NCBI GenBank assembly: GCA_903813345.2
Contig: CAIIXF020000001.1
Span: 1,490,001 to 1,550,000, forward strand
DNA length: 60,000 nucleotides
Direction: 5' to 3'
Source: Owenia fusiformis
Taxonomy: Eukaryota > Annelida > Polychaeta > Sabellida > Oweniidae
In this document: in pieces, positions 1-12,800 of the stretch
Position numbering within the stretch: the first letter of the stretch is position 1
Layout: each line of letters opens with the position of its first letter
Made by a program: the position numbers and the translations under genes
The notes under the pieces: generated by a model
What the model was told of the DNA's origin: nothing
What the model saw: only the letters and a program-made list of their open reading frames with translations
The model's database searches: none

Positions 1-180
1 GTATGGATTAATTGGGCATGTAATCTGTCATTGGCTGTGGATAGGAATGGTCATTGTGAAACACCCTGGTCATCATCGTTGGAGTTTATCCCCGGAAATA
101 TATATCTAAGCCGTTTTGAAGAAGTAGAACCTCAAAGACGACGGCATCGATAAAACAACTAAAAGAAGGCCTACCCGCAC

Positions 181-2091
181 CTGTAGTACCAATGACGTCA
201 CCATTACAAATACACTCGTTTCTAACACCGCGTCCTCCATTGACACACTGTAATCTCTGAAACAGAATTACAATTAGAAAAGTGATGAGACGTTCAGTAT
301 GAATTATTGAAATCCATTCAACCTAGACCTTCAAAATCAATGTATCCCTGAGGAGGACTGTTTGAGATAAGTGCCGATGTATTTATAAAAGTCAATCGCC
401 GATAGCTGAATTACGATGCATAATCCGGGTTGGATAACACTTTTGTTTTATGACATGACATGTACATTACTGAGAATATGCATTGTACCATTAAAGGCTC
501 CATATAAAGCTTAAATCACCTTGGCTAGTCTTACAGTACCCCAATTTTATCTAATATCTGAAACTTTGTTTTTGCATTTCAAAGGGACTTTTTGGTCGAA
601 AAATCGTGAATTTATTCAAAACTAATTTTTAGAGCTCACACATATTATTTTAATAAGCAACAATTCACAACAATGCGTAGCGTTTATCCCCACATGTCTT
701 TTGTACAAAGAATTAAGAAAATTGGTTGATAAATAAGCAAGAATTATATAAACTCAATTTCGCATGAAAGTGGTCCAGAGAAAAATGCATTTTAAAATTT
801 TAGTTCTCATTGAAACCAATGGTACAGAGATATATAAAACATTTAAAATTATTCTTATTTCTAACCTAGATATACAGTGATATTTAAAACACAATATATT
901 CTTATTTCTAACCTAGTTATACAATCAACATTTGGTTTGTTTTGAGAATCTAGCATATTTAAAAAAACTGAGAAAAATATTGGATTTTTTTCAAAACATT
1001 TTTGCAACCTAAATGACGATATCACTTGGGCGCAAAATATCTTTAATATGTTTAAGTGGCACATTAGGAACGATATTTTATTATTCAAACTGTATGGCCT
1101 TTAATATTTGCAATGGTTTTTTAAGTTAATATATTTTGCACTGTGTATTGTGGAATATTTTTGATAATTAAAAACGTTCATCTTTTATTTGATAAATGGC
1201 GGAAAATTTGACTTATTTGAAAAAAATTATCAAAAATTTCCCATATAACTTTCAAAGTCATAATATAGTAAATGAATGATAAAAACATATTTTCAAACTT
1301 AAGATATAATGATAATTCATGATGAACCAGTGAAAAAGTAAACTGAATAATAATTATATTATAATTATCACGGGTTGTCATTGAAAGATATGTCCAGCTT
1401 TGGTCACGATTTTCGGACTGCAACCAAAAATTGCCGAAAATGCTACAAAGAATTTCATTCATTGGTTCAAAAGTACCACCCACTCGCCCACACGATATAA
1501 ACATTTTCATTTGCATTCATATCAATGTAACATTTAAAATCTGAGTTGACATTTCTTCAAAATTAATCTGCATTATATATACTTCTTTCAGAATATTACA
1601 CATGGAAGAGTTCTACCTATTTTCCTTGGTTGGTGGACAAAAAGTTTATTTATTTTGTGCATCATTTTTTACAATTTGATCAGTTTTACTATTTTCAAAG
1701 TCTTCTTAGATTATATCATGATATATTATCATGATGAAGGGGTTATACTAAATTTCATGAAGGGGACAGTTGTTTTAGATACGTAACTTCATCTCACCTT
1801 TACAAGTAGTCGCTCGACGGAAGAGCAAGGTGGTTCCAAAATCGTCAACTCGTATAAAGTACAAGATTTTGAGCTCTTTAAATACGACATCGCGGTGCAG
1901 CCAAGTGTTTCGAAGCATGTCCGTGCACATTTAAGTCTGCTTACGCCATGTAATTGAAACTGGATTGCAGATGCCAGTGTTGCGCCATCAGCGCATACAT
2001 CTTTGCTTTCAAAATCCCCATTTAGTACATTTGTGCCGTCTGTATTATTAGCAAAACATAATAAAACAATTACAAACAAAAACGCTTCCAT
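181..2091 (-). CDS. Secreted PAN/apple- and EGF-like protein, 5' part (runs off left edge)
   Basis: Two exons are visible on the minus strand. Exon 1 (2091..1798, 98 codons, phase 0, donor GTGAGA) starts with a signal peptide (MEAFLFVIVLLCFANNTDG), followed by a PAN/apple-like stretch containing CARTCFETLGCTAMSY and CTLYE, with Cys spacing typical of that fold. Exon 2 (256..181, acceptor TTTCAG, phase 0 in, phase 1 out, donor GTGCGG) encodes LQCVNGG, then CICNGDVIG, an EGF-like segment. The phases agree. Any further exons lie left of the window, so the C-terminus is unknown. The ATG sits about 30 bp downstream of a TATA-like site. The protein is probably extracellular, with a lectin- or protease-binding type module; ligand and role are unknown. 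The EGF segment has Gly where a Cys is usual (NGGRGV). Exon 1 is fairly secure; exon 2 rests on phase and motif. Confidence 0.6.
257..1797 (-). other. Intron of the PAN/EGF gene
   Basis: AT-rich intron of about 1.5 kb between the signal-peptide/PAN exon and the EGF-like exon. I see no further coding exon, RNA gene or clear transposon in it; the short open frames here have no recognisable protein content. Confidence 0.4.
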
Positions 2092-2116
2092 GGTTACCGG
2101 TTCATCAAATTCCCCC

Positions 2117-2127
2117 GACTATATAAT
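2117..2127 (-). promoter_or_regulatory. TATA-like box of the PAN/EGF gene
   Basis: On the minus strand, ATTATATAGTC lies roughly 30 bp upstream of the ATG at 2091. The sequence and distance suit a core promoter with a very short 5' leader. There is no transcript support. Confidence 0.3.
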
Positions 2128-3019
2128 GACATCCCAAAGCCGACTGTCATCTAACATTCCCATGTTGCCAACTATAAGTTGCCCACTATAGGTTCTTTAG
2201 TCCCCATCGATTATATTCTTTCTTTCCATACGGGACGTGTAATTACTCTTAACATTGTGATTTGAATATGATCGAAATTCGAAACCGAGGCAAAAATAAG
2301 CTTAATCACACAAGTTTAGTTGATAAAACACGAAATGTCGTTTACTTTACTTCAAATATAGATTCGCTTCGTTTTCTAAGGATTGTCAACGTTATTACCC
2401 AGCGGGCATAAATCAGGTAGATTTCCTAATATGGTCCATATAGTTGAAATAATTACTCTCAAGCTCCACTTGAGATGCTGAAGGATATAGGTATTGTTTA
2501 CTATTGGCGCTGAACTCACAATTTTTTTCACTTGGCACCTTTTGAGGTGGATCCCGGCTATGATCATCACATGATATATCAATAAAGTTTTAAACAGATT
2601 CAACCTTCAACCAACACTTTTTGATAACTCATGAAATAAAGTCACTTTCAAAGATCTTAATATGGAAGTCAATGGAAGTCTGGCCCAAGAAAAAATCTGA
2701 ATAAAAGATGGTAGCACTGGTTTTCATTCATTTTTCAGCTATTTAGAAACTATCTTATTCATAACCTCATTACAACGTGCATTTTACCGAAGAGTATAAA
2801 CCGATGCGCGTTATACCAAAAACCATTACAACGAAGTGAAAACATATTTTTGAAGTTAAGCCAGGTGTAAAAGGGTAGAAGGTCCTATATGGCGACCTAA
2901 ATACAACTCCTTCCCTTATTATCTTATACGCAATCAGGGCCAGTAAGGGCCGTTAAGAAAGGGGACCATAATCCCTGGGGGACCATCATTTCTTTCACAC
3001 CGGTATACACCAATTGCGC

Positions 3020-3190
3020 AAAATCCCACTTGCCCCATCTAGTCCCATCTCGCCCCATCGAATCCCAACTTGCCCCATCGAATCCCACGAAGTCTCATGA
3101 GACCTTGATGACTTTGCCCCATCGTGCCCCATGGAGTCCCATCGAGCCCTATGGAGTCCATCAAATCCTACTGTGCCCCATTGGTGTATG
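3020..3190. repeat. Degenerate short tandem repeat (CCCCATCGAATCCCA-like)
   Basis: Imperfect head-to-tail copies of a roughly 14-18 bp unit built on CCCCAT and ATCCCA. Both strands look open because of the repeat, not because of a gene. Confidence 0.6.
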
Positions 3191-3905
3191 TATGTCACTT
3201 CAGGGACTTTACAGACATGATCAAAATGCTTTCAAATTGCAGTCAAACGCCTTGGTTCAGGGAGACATAAGAAGACATTTTGACCATGACTGTAAAGTTC
3301 TTGGAGAGATTTTGATGAAACTCCACAAATTCACCAAACATTAAGTGAGGATAATTTGTGCCAAATCTGAAGTGCCAAAACACTATGGTTAGAAAGTTAT
3401 TTGGTTTATTGCTGTGGCAGTCACCTCTGACTGCGTTTTCATATTTTCCTAGTACAACTGTCATTTGAGCAGGTGTCCAAGGCATCATGTTTTACAACTT
3501 ACTGACAACAGGAGCTATTCATACACAGTTTCTTCTTTCTTTTCCTGAAAAAATGAACATAATTGAATTAGTATTTTCCAAGATATAGTGATTTTCCATT
3601 CACGTTTTTCGTATTTTGCTAGTATAACTGTCTTTAAGCAAGTGTCCAAGACATCATGTTTTACAACTAACTAACAACAGTGGCTATACATATGATACAG
3701 TCTCTTCTTTCTTTCCTGAAAATATAACATAATTGGATTAGTATTTTCCAAGATAGCGATTTCTTTGGGTTGCATTTTTTTAACACCCTTGTATTTTGTT
3801 TATTATCGACGAAATCAACAATTATAAATTACTTTCGACCAATCAAAATTTGTGGCATCTCTACATTGACGACAGTTGGCGGTATCTCTGAACTCTTGGG
3901 TATTT

Positions 3906-3920
3906 CCCCCCCCCCCCCCC
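3906..3920 (+). repeat. Poly-C run
   Basis: Fifteen consecutive C. Similar runs of about 15 C occur at 27417-27431, 51835-51849 and 55661-55675, and shorter ones near 5135 and 7480. Length is prone to slippage and sequencing error. Confidence 0.8.
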
Positions 3921-4341
3921 AACAATTAAGAATTGTAAAACGTCAACAATGAGGAAACCACCTGTTTCTCCCTTTGTATTTAACGTCCTTATTTCAGATA
4001 GCATTGCGGGTATAGGAGAAAGGTTCCCTTTAACTTGAATATTTATCAGTTTTAGTGGTTCAGTTTTCATATTAACCTTATGTATCTGATTGTTATACAA
4101 ATTAAAATATGTCCAGTAAAATAAAATATTATCTGTCTAATACAAGGAAATATATCTCACTTTTTGAGATTTTATAACATGGGGACTATGGGGAATCAAC
4201 CCGAACTACAAGTCACATTTTCAAAAAAATTAAATTTCATATTTCTAAATGTAATTTTACATATAGATTTCAAATAATATTTATATATGTTTTCAGCATA
4301 ACTCTGAAGGTATCAATAAGATCTATGTATTTGGTCTTTTT

Positions 4342-4664
4342 CACGCCCGGCGATCGTAAAAAATGGATGGAGGGGGGATTAGGCGATTTCTGCAAGAAAA
4401 CTCAACACATTTGGAAGATTTATTTCTTCATGAGAAAACTAACGACTGAATTGCCAAATGAATAGGCGCAGTGCATGGCAAAATATGTTAGGTCATCTAG
4501 TATTCTTTTTGAACTGATACCCTTCTAAGATATGAGATCTATTAAAAAAGGCGCATCATCACCAACGTGCAAAAGTCAATGTTTTTGCTATAAATCGGGC
4601 AACAATGGTCTGCACGACCTAAGGGACGTTATTATCACAACACTAATGACATTGCTCACTTTTT
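4342..4664. mobile_element. CACGCCCGG-family MITE, copy 1
   Basis: Begins CACGCCCGGCGATCG and is closely similar over about 300 bp to 35819-36147 and 41930-42244, including the shared internal GGCGCA and GTTTTTGCTATAAATC tracts. The right terminal repeat seen in the 41930 copy is not found, so this copy is truncated or rearranged. It has no coding capacity. Confidence 0.65.
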
Positions 4665-5109
4665 AAAGTTAGTTTCCATGCGTTATACAAAAAATAATCG
4701 AAATGAATTAATATTGGATGGAGGGGGGATTGGATGGAGGGGGGATAACGTGTATATAAGACATGATAAGACATGCTACTTGAATTTATTCTTATGACTC
4801 CAAATTTGTGACAAATATATCCTTACATTTGACAATTTGAACATTCATCTGACTGACAAGTGTTTTGAGAGTGACAAAAATAAAAAATTTGTTCTGAATG
4901 TAAATATATGCAAGTAAATGTGACTCATTCCAGCCAGTAATCAAAAATGGAACATAACAACTATTTGTTGCATTAAATTCTTTGCCTGACTAAAAAGGAA
5001 TAAAACTGACAAAATATGACAAGTAAATTTTTAAATTGACAAATGACAATTTTGAAAATTTAAAAGTGACTAAAGCGTCCTAACTGCCCCTTCTTTGGGA
5101 GCCCTATAC

Positions 5110-5671
5110 CAGGGTGTCAAATAAATCTGTTCTCCCCCCCCCCTTAACTTTTTTATTTTTGAATTTATCATACTTTCCCATATATCATTTTGAAGCTCAT
5201 GGAAAATGCTGATCACCCTCAAAAAATCAATAATGCAATATTCTTAATCAAATTCCTACAATGTTTCCAGGTATAGTGAATGAAAAGTGAAAGGTTGATA
5301 CTGCAGTGACAATGCCAACATTGGGTGATTTCGATGTTTCTCAGTATCATTACAGAGTAAAATGTATTACATTCAGGGGAGCCTTTGAAGCAGGGGCATC
5401 TTTCATCAAAAAATAGTTGATAACACCTAAAATTAAACGTTCTGAATGATTTATACAGGATCATATCCTCGTAGAATTGAGGCCATACAGGCTGCTGGGG
5501 GAGACATGCAGACTATTAAAAAGTGAAATATGGACATCACTAAAAATACTCTAAAAAATTTGGGATTTAACCAATCACTCTGAAATTTGGTGTGTGATCA
5601 GCAAATTAAAGCTATGTTATCTCTGAATTAAAAAAAGTTAAGGGGGGAGAACAGACTTATTTGACGCCCTG
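5110..5671. mobile_element. Mariner-type non-autonomous element with ~45-bp terminal inverted repeats
   Basis: The left end CAGGGTGTCAAATAA.. and the inverted right end ..TTATTTGACGCCCTG match over about 45 bp, including a CCCCCCTTAACTTTTTT tract. Both ends abut TA, as expected for Tc1/mariner insertion. The interior (about 560 bp) has no transposase. Confidence 0.75.
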
Positions 5672-5976
5672 TAGTGCTGGAGCAGACCAATTACTTCAAC
5701 ACTTTCCAAGAAATATATAGCTAGGGGTCATTAACAGAAAATCTGTTTTTTAAGAATTGATAAATCAATTGTTGTAACCATGAATAAGTTGTTGGAAGGC
5801 TTTGTATATCATCAAAGAGTACGATCAATATTGAATGATCCAAACGACTCTTCTAAAGGCAATGAATTTAACAAAATCAAGTTGACACTGCATCGAATAT
5901 ACATATTGTCCTCAAGTTTCAAAGTTTGACAATTTCTAGGTGATCAGGTCATCGAATTCTGATAAATGGAAACATT

Positions 5977-6005
5977 ATAAATAAATAAATAAATAAATAA
6001 ATAAA
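5977..6005 (+). repeat. (AAAT)n microsatellite
   Basis: About seven uninterrupted copies of a four-base AAAT-type unit. Confidence 0.85.
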
Positions 6006-7327
6006 TGAATATATCGATTCTTTTTACATTGGAGAGGAATTTTGAAAGTTATAAACATTTTGAATAACAGCCTGGAGTGAAGGTTGATCTCTTCTCGAGT
6101 CATTCACATGACTTTCAGAACCTTGCCTATGGACATATCTACAAAAAACAATTGATATATCAAGCAACAATATTTTACCATGGTATAGAATATCATGTCT
6201 AGAAGGCATCTAGGGTCAATGGAGCCAATTGAGGATACTTTTGTTGAATGAAATACATTTTAATTTCCTCGACTATACAATATTACATTTTCAATTTTTT
6301 TCAGCATGGTAGATAATGGTAATGATTTTAAGGCTAGTAGGTCTTTTCTATGGTTCGTAATGCTACGTACTGTTTTAATCCGTGATTCAGATATAATGTC
6401 ACTCGGATTGAATCTATAGAAATGTGGTGCGTGATTTCATCTCAACGTTCCAAGAAATTTTGGAAAAAGAGATTTGATTGAGTGCTTTTTAGAATAACTC
6501 ATTACATACTTTCAAAGGAGGAAACGTATTTTCATAGGAAAAGATAAAACAATATTACCTTAATTTTTTGAAAGCCTTGCTTGACCCCCTAGTCCCTCTC
6601 CCAATTTGCTTTGAAATTGACAGAAAAATAAGCAATAGTCAAAAAAATACACACATATCCATTTATTCTCAAATAATCATCCGATAGCTCGAATTTTCTC
6701 GATTCAGCTTGTACGTGCAACAACCATTTAAAAATAGTGCCATAAGTACTTGGCCATCTTTGTTCACTCGGCTCCTGTCGGAACGCAGTGAAGACCGAGC
6801 GTGCGAAGATGCACTGGATTCACATAGAAGTTTCAATATTTTCAATACTTAACAGTAGGAGCTAAAAAAAGTGTTTTAAGTTTTCTTTTGCATATGAAAG
6901 GTTAATATAGTAATATTGTACAAGTGCCTAGCTAAATTGAGAACGTGGGTATTAGCTTGGATCAATAAGTACGATTTTCCACAACAATTGAGTTGGAACT
7001 TCACAAGTACACTAATTGGTAGCTTTGTGCGTGATTTTTCTGAAAAAAGGAGATAATGTTTATAATCTTATAACTTCAAAATCATTTTTTCGATAAAATG
7101 ATTTTCGGTACAACGGGCATTGGTATGCTTTTCAGTACAATGCGTGTCTGTATAATGAGGTTACCCAATCTTAGTAAGGTCCTTGTGGACATCCTTGATG
7201 GACACCACACTAAGTTTTCCATATTTTTATTGTATTTTGCTGTATATCATGTATTTAGGGGTGTGAGTGCAAACTCCCACTTTCAAGAAAAAAGTTGACT
7301 TACAATTTCACTGTAATTTTAGTTGTG

Positions 7328-7382
7328 TACAGGGTGAGCACAGGGTGGTACAGGGTGAGCACAGGGTGGTACAGGGTGAGCA
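7328..7382 (+). repeat. 21-bp minisatellite
   Basis: About 2.6 copies of a 21-bp unit starting TACAGGGTGAGCACAGGG. Each unit contains two CAGGGTG motifs like those ending the nearby mariner MITEs, so it may derive from an element terminus. Confidence 0.75.
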
Positions 7383-8809
7383 AACAAATCTTACTAACTA
7401 AGTCTATGGTCACGATTTTATGGGCATTTTACAAAACAAGCTCCAAATGGCTGCCTTGTCCCTCACGAACAACCCCCCCCCCGCCTCCCCATCTTTGGAG
7501 CCATCTCAAAGATCATGTTAACACTAACAACAAAGACACATCAGAGTTCAACACAACCATAACTCGTAGCGACAAAATATAACTAATAAAAACACACCAA
7601 ATGATGATATAATTTGCATGGATGCATTTTATTTGTTAAATTAACACTAAAACTATAGCTTCTAGCTGTGAACATTCACTTAGTATATGATATATCCAAA
7701 CACTATGCTCAGGCATAGGAAACATGAACTACAGAATACAGAATACACATTATGTACATTAAATGTACTCAAGTTATTGCCTTAACTGTACAGACAATTG
7801 ACTTTGTCACAAATGTCTACATTCAAGTAGATATTAAGAGAGGAGAAACTGTTTTTTCTTTCAGTTGTTAACAACAGCTATAAACCTTCATTTTGCACAT
7901 AGTCTTCAAAAAATGACTTGTAAAGATAAGAAAATACATCATAATGTAAATATTTTCTTGATTTAAATTACATGAATAAATGCAATTTGAAACTAAAAGA
8001 ATATTGAATAATACCTTTTATATACTTGTATCTTCAGTGCCATCAATACTTTCAGAATGCATTTTAATGACGGAGAATAGTGTGGTTCATACAGTCATAG
8101 GTGTTAGAATTTCAACGTTTTCCTATATTTTATATTTACTTGACTTATTAAAGAACTTTCCTGAGTGAATATCAACAAGGATTAATTACAACAATTTGTG
8201 ACATGATTGCTATTCTTTTTTCTAAGAGCTATTCGTAATTGCTTTTTGAAGTTAACATCCTTGTCACAGGAGAGTTATAAGAATTAAGTCTGTTGATATA
8301 CAGGGTGTTCATAAAGCATTCTGGGAGTCAATCCTCCTTGACTATGAACCAAGTATATGGTATAATCATGATTTCCTACTCCTCCAAGCTGTAGCATATT
8401 ATTGCAAATTGTGTATTAGAATAGATCTTTCTTGAAATGTCTATATAACAACATAAAATAAAACAAATAATCAAATAATAGCAGCTATTGATTACAGCAT
8501 TAAAAGGCATTATGAGGACGAGGTCAATACAATTGATTCTCAAATGAAATGATTTTCAAAGTCACATTTTAGTGTTATTAAAATATAAACTATAAAAATC
8601 TTGATAAAGCAGAATTAATTTTCTGGTAGTACACCACAAGAGATCCTTGTTCTTACTATGAGGTCATATTTTCCAAGTAGAGAATGTTCTGATGGTTAAA
8701 CAATGCTTGGATGGTTTAGAAAAGTGTTTCACAGAAATACCAGTACACACATTATCCTATATTCAATTCTATGAGCCTGTCTTATTGATAACATTCCTTA
8801 TCATGTATA

Positions 8810-8886
8810 CAGGGTGTCCATCAAACCTCTTTTCAATTACAATACAAAATCTAAGTGAAGTGTAGAGAATCTTCATGGACACCCTG
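8810..8886. mobile_element. 77-bp mariner-type hairpin MITE
   Basis: Ends CAGGGTGTCCAT... and ...ATGGACACCCTG are inverted repeats, flanked by TA on both sides. Same family as the elements at 9538-9612 and 39702-39771. Confidence 0.8.
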
Positions 8887-9537
8887 TAAATTCTAGAAAA
8901 TTCTAAGATTCACAGCTTATTCAAGTGAAATCATATTTTTACATTTATAGCTATTTATTTTTCAATATGTTATATGATAATATTTCTTGAGATGTTGATG
9001 AACACATTGTTTGGATTCAAATGAGGATTCTAGTTACAACCAAGTTGTATAATATATTTATAACATATTTGTAATTCGTCATGCATAAACTAAGATATAA
9101 TAGACAGACACTGTGTATTTAATAAAACTAGTACATCAACTAGCAAATATATACGTTTGGTTAATGCTTTTGTCTTAATACAGTTCATAAATAAATTAGC
9201 ATAGCACCTTTTAATACATAACACCATCAACATAATATCTGTCAATTTATCGATTCAATCGAATGGCCTCTTAATAAAACAGAAAGAACATGTTCAAATA
9301 AATGCCTGATATTGTTCTTTTAAATATGACTTAAATATGAGCCTGTATCTTGATAATGTTATAAAACTAAATTGTGTATATCTCAAATATTCAGTATAAT
9401 CTTTCATTCTGTGCCATTGTTCTATGTAAATCTTAATACATATATTAAATGATGTCTAGACACTGAACATTAATTGGATGACAATGTTATACATTAAAAC
9501 ACCCTGTACAGTCATATATGTTTATACAGCATATATA

Positions 9538-9612
9538 CAGGGTGTCCATGAAGTCGCTTTACATTAACAATGCAGTCTATGTAAGGTGTAAAGAGACTTT
9601 ATGGAAACCCTG
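9538..9612. mobile_element. 75-bp mariner-type hairpin MITE in the Polyhomeotic 3' UTR
   Basis: CAGGGTGTCCATGAAGTC at the left and the inverted GACTTTATGGAAACCCTG at the right, both abutting TA. It lies 15 bp downstream (transcript sense) of the Polyhomeotic stop codon at 9628, so it should form a hairpin in the 3' UTR. Confidence 0.8.
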
Positions 9613-9627
9613 TATTACACACTAAGA

Positions 9628-9819
9628 TCAATCATCTTTCAAAGCATTAATTTTTGCACATATTTTCAAAGCAGGGCCAAGTTTTATGTTCATGGTTGTC
9701 ATAAGGTGGTCTTCCTTGAGTAAAAGCAGAGCTTGGCCATCTATCTCTTGAGAACGGAACTCATCAGCGTATGTTTCACAACCTGGGAGAGAGTGGATGA
9801 ATTCATAAACTTCACGGAC
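9628..9819 (-). CDS. PHC: PHC last exon: SAM domain
   Basis: Acceptor TTGCAG, phase 0, 63 codons plus TGA. With the last codons of the previous exon (PTRWT) it reads WTVREVYEFIHSLPG, then EFRSQEIDGQALLLLKEDHL and IKLGPALKICAKINALKDD. This is the Polyhomeotic SAM domain, which forms head-to-tail helical polymers; the EIDGQALLLL and KLGPALKI segments carry the two interaction surfaces in the family. Ending four residues after the last helix is normal for PHC proteins. Confidence 0.95.
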   Translation of the reverse strand, partial: VREVYEFIHSLPGCETYADEFRSQEIDGQALLLLKEDHLMTTMNIKLGPALKICAKINALKDD

Positions 9820-12800
9820 CTGCAATAGAAATACAATAAAGTAAAATAAAGTAATATACAATATACAATGACACTTTACATTTATTAGTTAATATCAATT
9901 AGTGCAGCATCAGAAAACTAAAAGAAGACTTCTTTTTTGTATTTGTATTTGTATTTGAATTGTATTTTTGTTTGTTGTCAATACTGCATTTGTTGTATTA
10001 CATTGTATTACTGTTCTTATGTTTAGAATCAATAATGGACATGATGACTAGTTCTGAAAACTAATTCAGAAAAAATACAGAACAAAACACCACCACTCAA
10101 ACCATATTTCTTACCGTCCACCTAGTTGGCTGTGGCATATTCTCTCTGTTTGTGTCTCGTGTTGGCTCAGCATCGGCTGGAGGTCTGTCTTCATCATCCA
10201 TCATGTCAACATCAACTGCAGGGTCAGATTCTGCAGGTGAGTTGGAGCTCTCATCGTGGTCCTCCTGGAGGGACGAAATACAAAGATAAAGAAACATTCA
10301 GATAATTTTGTTTAATAACAGCAAAAATATTTTTTCAATACACATCAATATGTGTATAACTGCTGTGTTTCGCTTATCAAATGCGCAATTATAATTCCCC
10401 TTATGACAGGTATTATGTACCCGATTCTTTAGTAAGTACAAACACAAAATACTTAACGACTCAAGGCCAAATCTAATACAGTCATTCTGAAATGACGGTA
10501 GGAAATCTGCATTGAAGTGAGAGCTACCTACCTGATGTCCTTGCTCTGTAATGCCACTGGTCTCTGTTGTTTCAGATGTGGTTGATTCAGTCTCCTGTTC
10601 ACCACTGCTGCTACTGGCATCTCTTTCTGCATCCACTGCCTTCTACAACATACCATTTTTGTGCACTGAAGCAATACAGTGAGGTCAGAGTCCAACATGT
10701 TTTACTAGTATTCAATAAAGTTTCAAGTATCATAATACTCATTCAAAGTGTGCTTTTTAGCATTGACATTATTCTCTTTTGGATGCTTTGTGGGTTTTAT
10801 TATCTATAGTCATCATTGATTAAGAGAGGATGAATTCTAAATATTATGACAATGTTTTGGGGCTGATTCCACAGTTTTCCTAGTGTTGTCCTTTGCATTT
10901 TCTGGCCATAAATCATACATACAGATTTAATGCATGTCATAATTCAGAAGCTCACAAGAAAATGCAGGAAAAGATTGGGAATTCAAGAATCATCTTCCTG
11001 AGCACTGAATAATTCATAAACATCAATAACAGAGGTGGATGGCATGCTTTGGAAAGTAAAAATATATATATCACCAAACTCAACTCTTCAATATGCTGAG
11101 TGTAATAAGTCTCTCATTCATCCAAAATATTCAAAATATGATTTTATCTTCTATTTTTTACCTTTTCAAGGTTAGCAGTGTCCACATTGCTCTGATTTGG
11201 GTCTGTCTTCCCATCAATTTTCCCAGAGATAGGGCTTTTGGAACCCCTCGGCTTTTTTACTCGCTTCACTGAAATACAGAATGCATAAGTTAAACATAAG
11301 TTAATATAATTAAATTTATGATGTAATCTAAAGAAGACATTTTTCCATCAAACTCAGGCCCAAAATATTTTTTCTTACATTGTTAAGGCCAGCTGGTTTG
11401 TCAAGAGCGTTTTTTAGAAAAAGGTTCAGATTTGAATTTCGTATTAAGTCAATATCAATGGTAGATTCCAAAAGTTGTTATCGATCTGAAACTGAAATGT
11501 TCTTGCGTCTCTCAGAACAACATCAGTTGAATATATTAAGTGAAAATCAGCAAAATGCCAATAGCATGCAAAATGTGGCAATTGTACTAATAAATATTAT
11601 AGACTTTTAAAAAGAAATGAATAAATCATAAGTGACCTATTTAACAAATAGACAGGAACTAAGTCTAAAAATGAATAAAATCTTTATCTGCTATTCATGC
11701 CTTATATTTAAAATACTTATGGTCTACTAATGTGCACATTCCTAAACCCTAACCATACAAAGCCCCCAAACTAACACAGAAATATGGAAATATAAGTTGT
11801 ATTTGGCTTTAGACCTGTGAATTTCTTCATATATGTTTGCGGTAATATTACAAAATCTGTAGGATTTACACATGTCCTGAAATGTGTGAACATCCAAGTG
11901 GGACTATGTCAGTTTAAATACAATGACATCAAGCTGTGAGGCTTTGCCATGAGGAGAGAATCAGGGGAATGGTCGATATTGCTACTTAACTGTGGCCTTA
12001 CCTTACTCACTTCGAGAGCCATGTTAGATTTTGAAACTTATGGCGACTCCAATGGAGAAATGGACAGCTGAATAATAGTGACCTTTGAAACTTGAAACAC
12101 GAATTAAGTCGATCAGTTGTTTTCTAACTATGTCATACATCATTATCATCCTTCCGTGCAAGTATTGGAGCGCTGAAGTACTTCCTTTTCGATCAAGACT
12201 TGTAATTGTTAGTCAAGTGAATGTTTTTTCTGCCAAATTCCAATATGATGTTTTCTACTCTGACATTTTTCATAAATCTCTGGAGGTTGTCCGAACCTAA
12301 TTCATTCTCAAAATTCATTTTGTTCATTGCGTATCTCGCTCCTAGCAAACTGCCATATTGGAAATGGGTCGAAAAAACATTCACTCGATGAACAATTTAC
12401 AAGTCTTGATCGAAAAAAGAAGTAATTCAGCGCTCAAATACTTGCACGGATTGATGATACTGATGTAAGACACAGTTAGAGACAAAAAGTAAGTCGCGGA
12501 TCTCATTATTCATGTTTTAAAGGTCACTATTATTCAGCTGTCCAAGTGCGCTGTGGGAAAGATATTATATCAAAATCCACATAGCTTTCGCAGGAAGTAA
12601 GCCTTACAAACCAACCAACTTGACATAACATGCAATTTTGAGATAACTTCTCCCTATTCTGCTATAACTTAACCAAGGTGCAAACATGTATATTGTGTAC
12701 GTACTCTAAAGCAGGACTTTAAAACACAATGATGAACCATGTACATATACGGGACAGGGAACATACAATTGACAAGTGCATGGCCTATTTGGTACAACAA

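Larger units (their letters stand above)
2092..9627. other. Intergenic stretch without recognised genes
   Basis: About 7.5 kb between the PAN/EGF gene and the Polyhomeotic stop codon. It holds the repeats and small transposons listed separately. The part next to 9627 is presumably the Polyhomeotic 3' UTR; on the minus strand AATAAA motifs occur near 8954 and 7627, but the poly(A) site is not determinable. The open frames here are short and look random. Confidence 0.4.

Noticed and set aside
2995-3344. Open frames on both strands with repeated WDSMG or PHRAP-like motifs
   Set aside because: Product of a short degenerate tandem repeat; open on both strands and without splice or start context.
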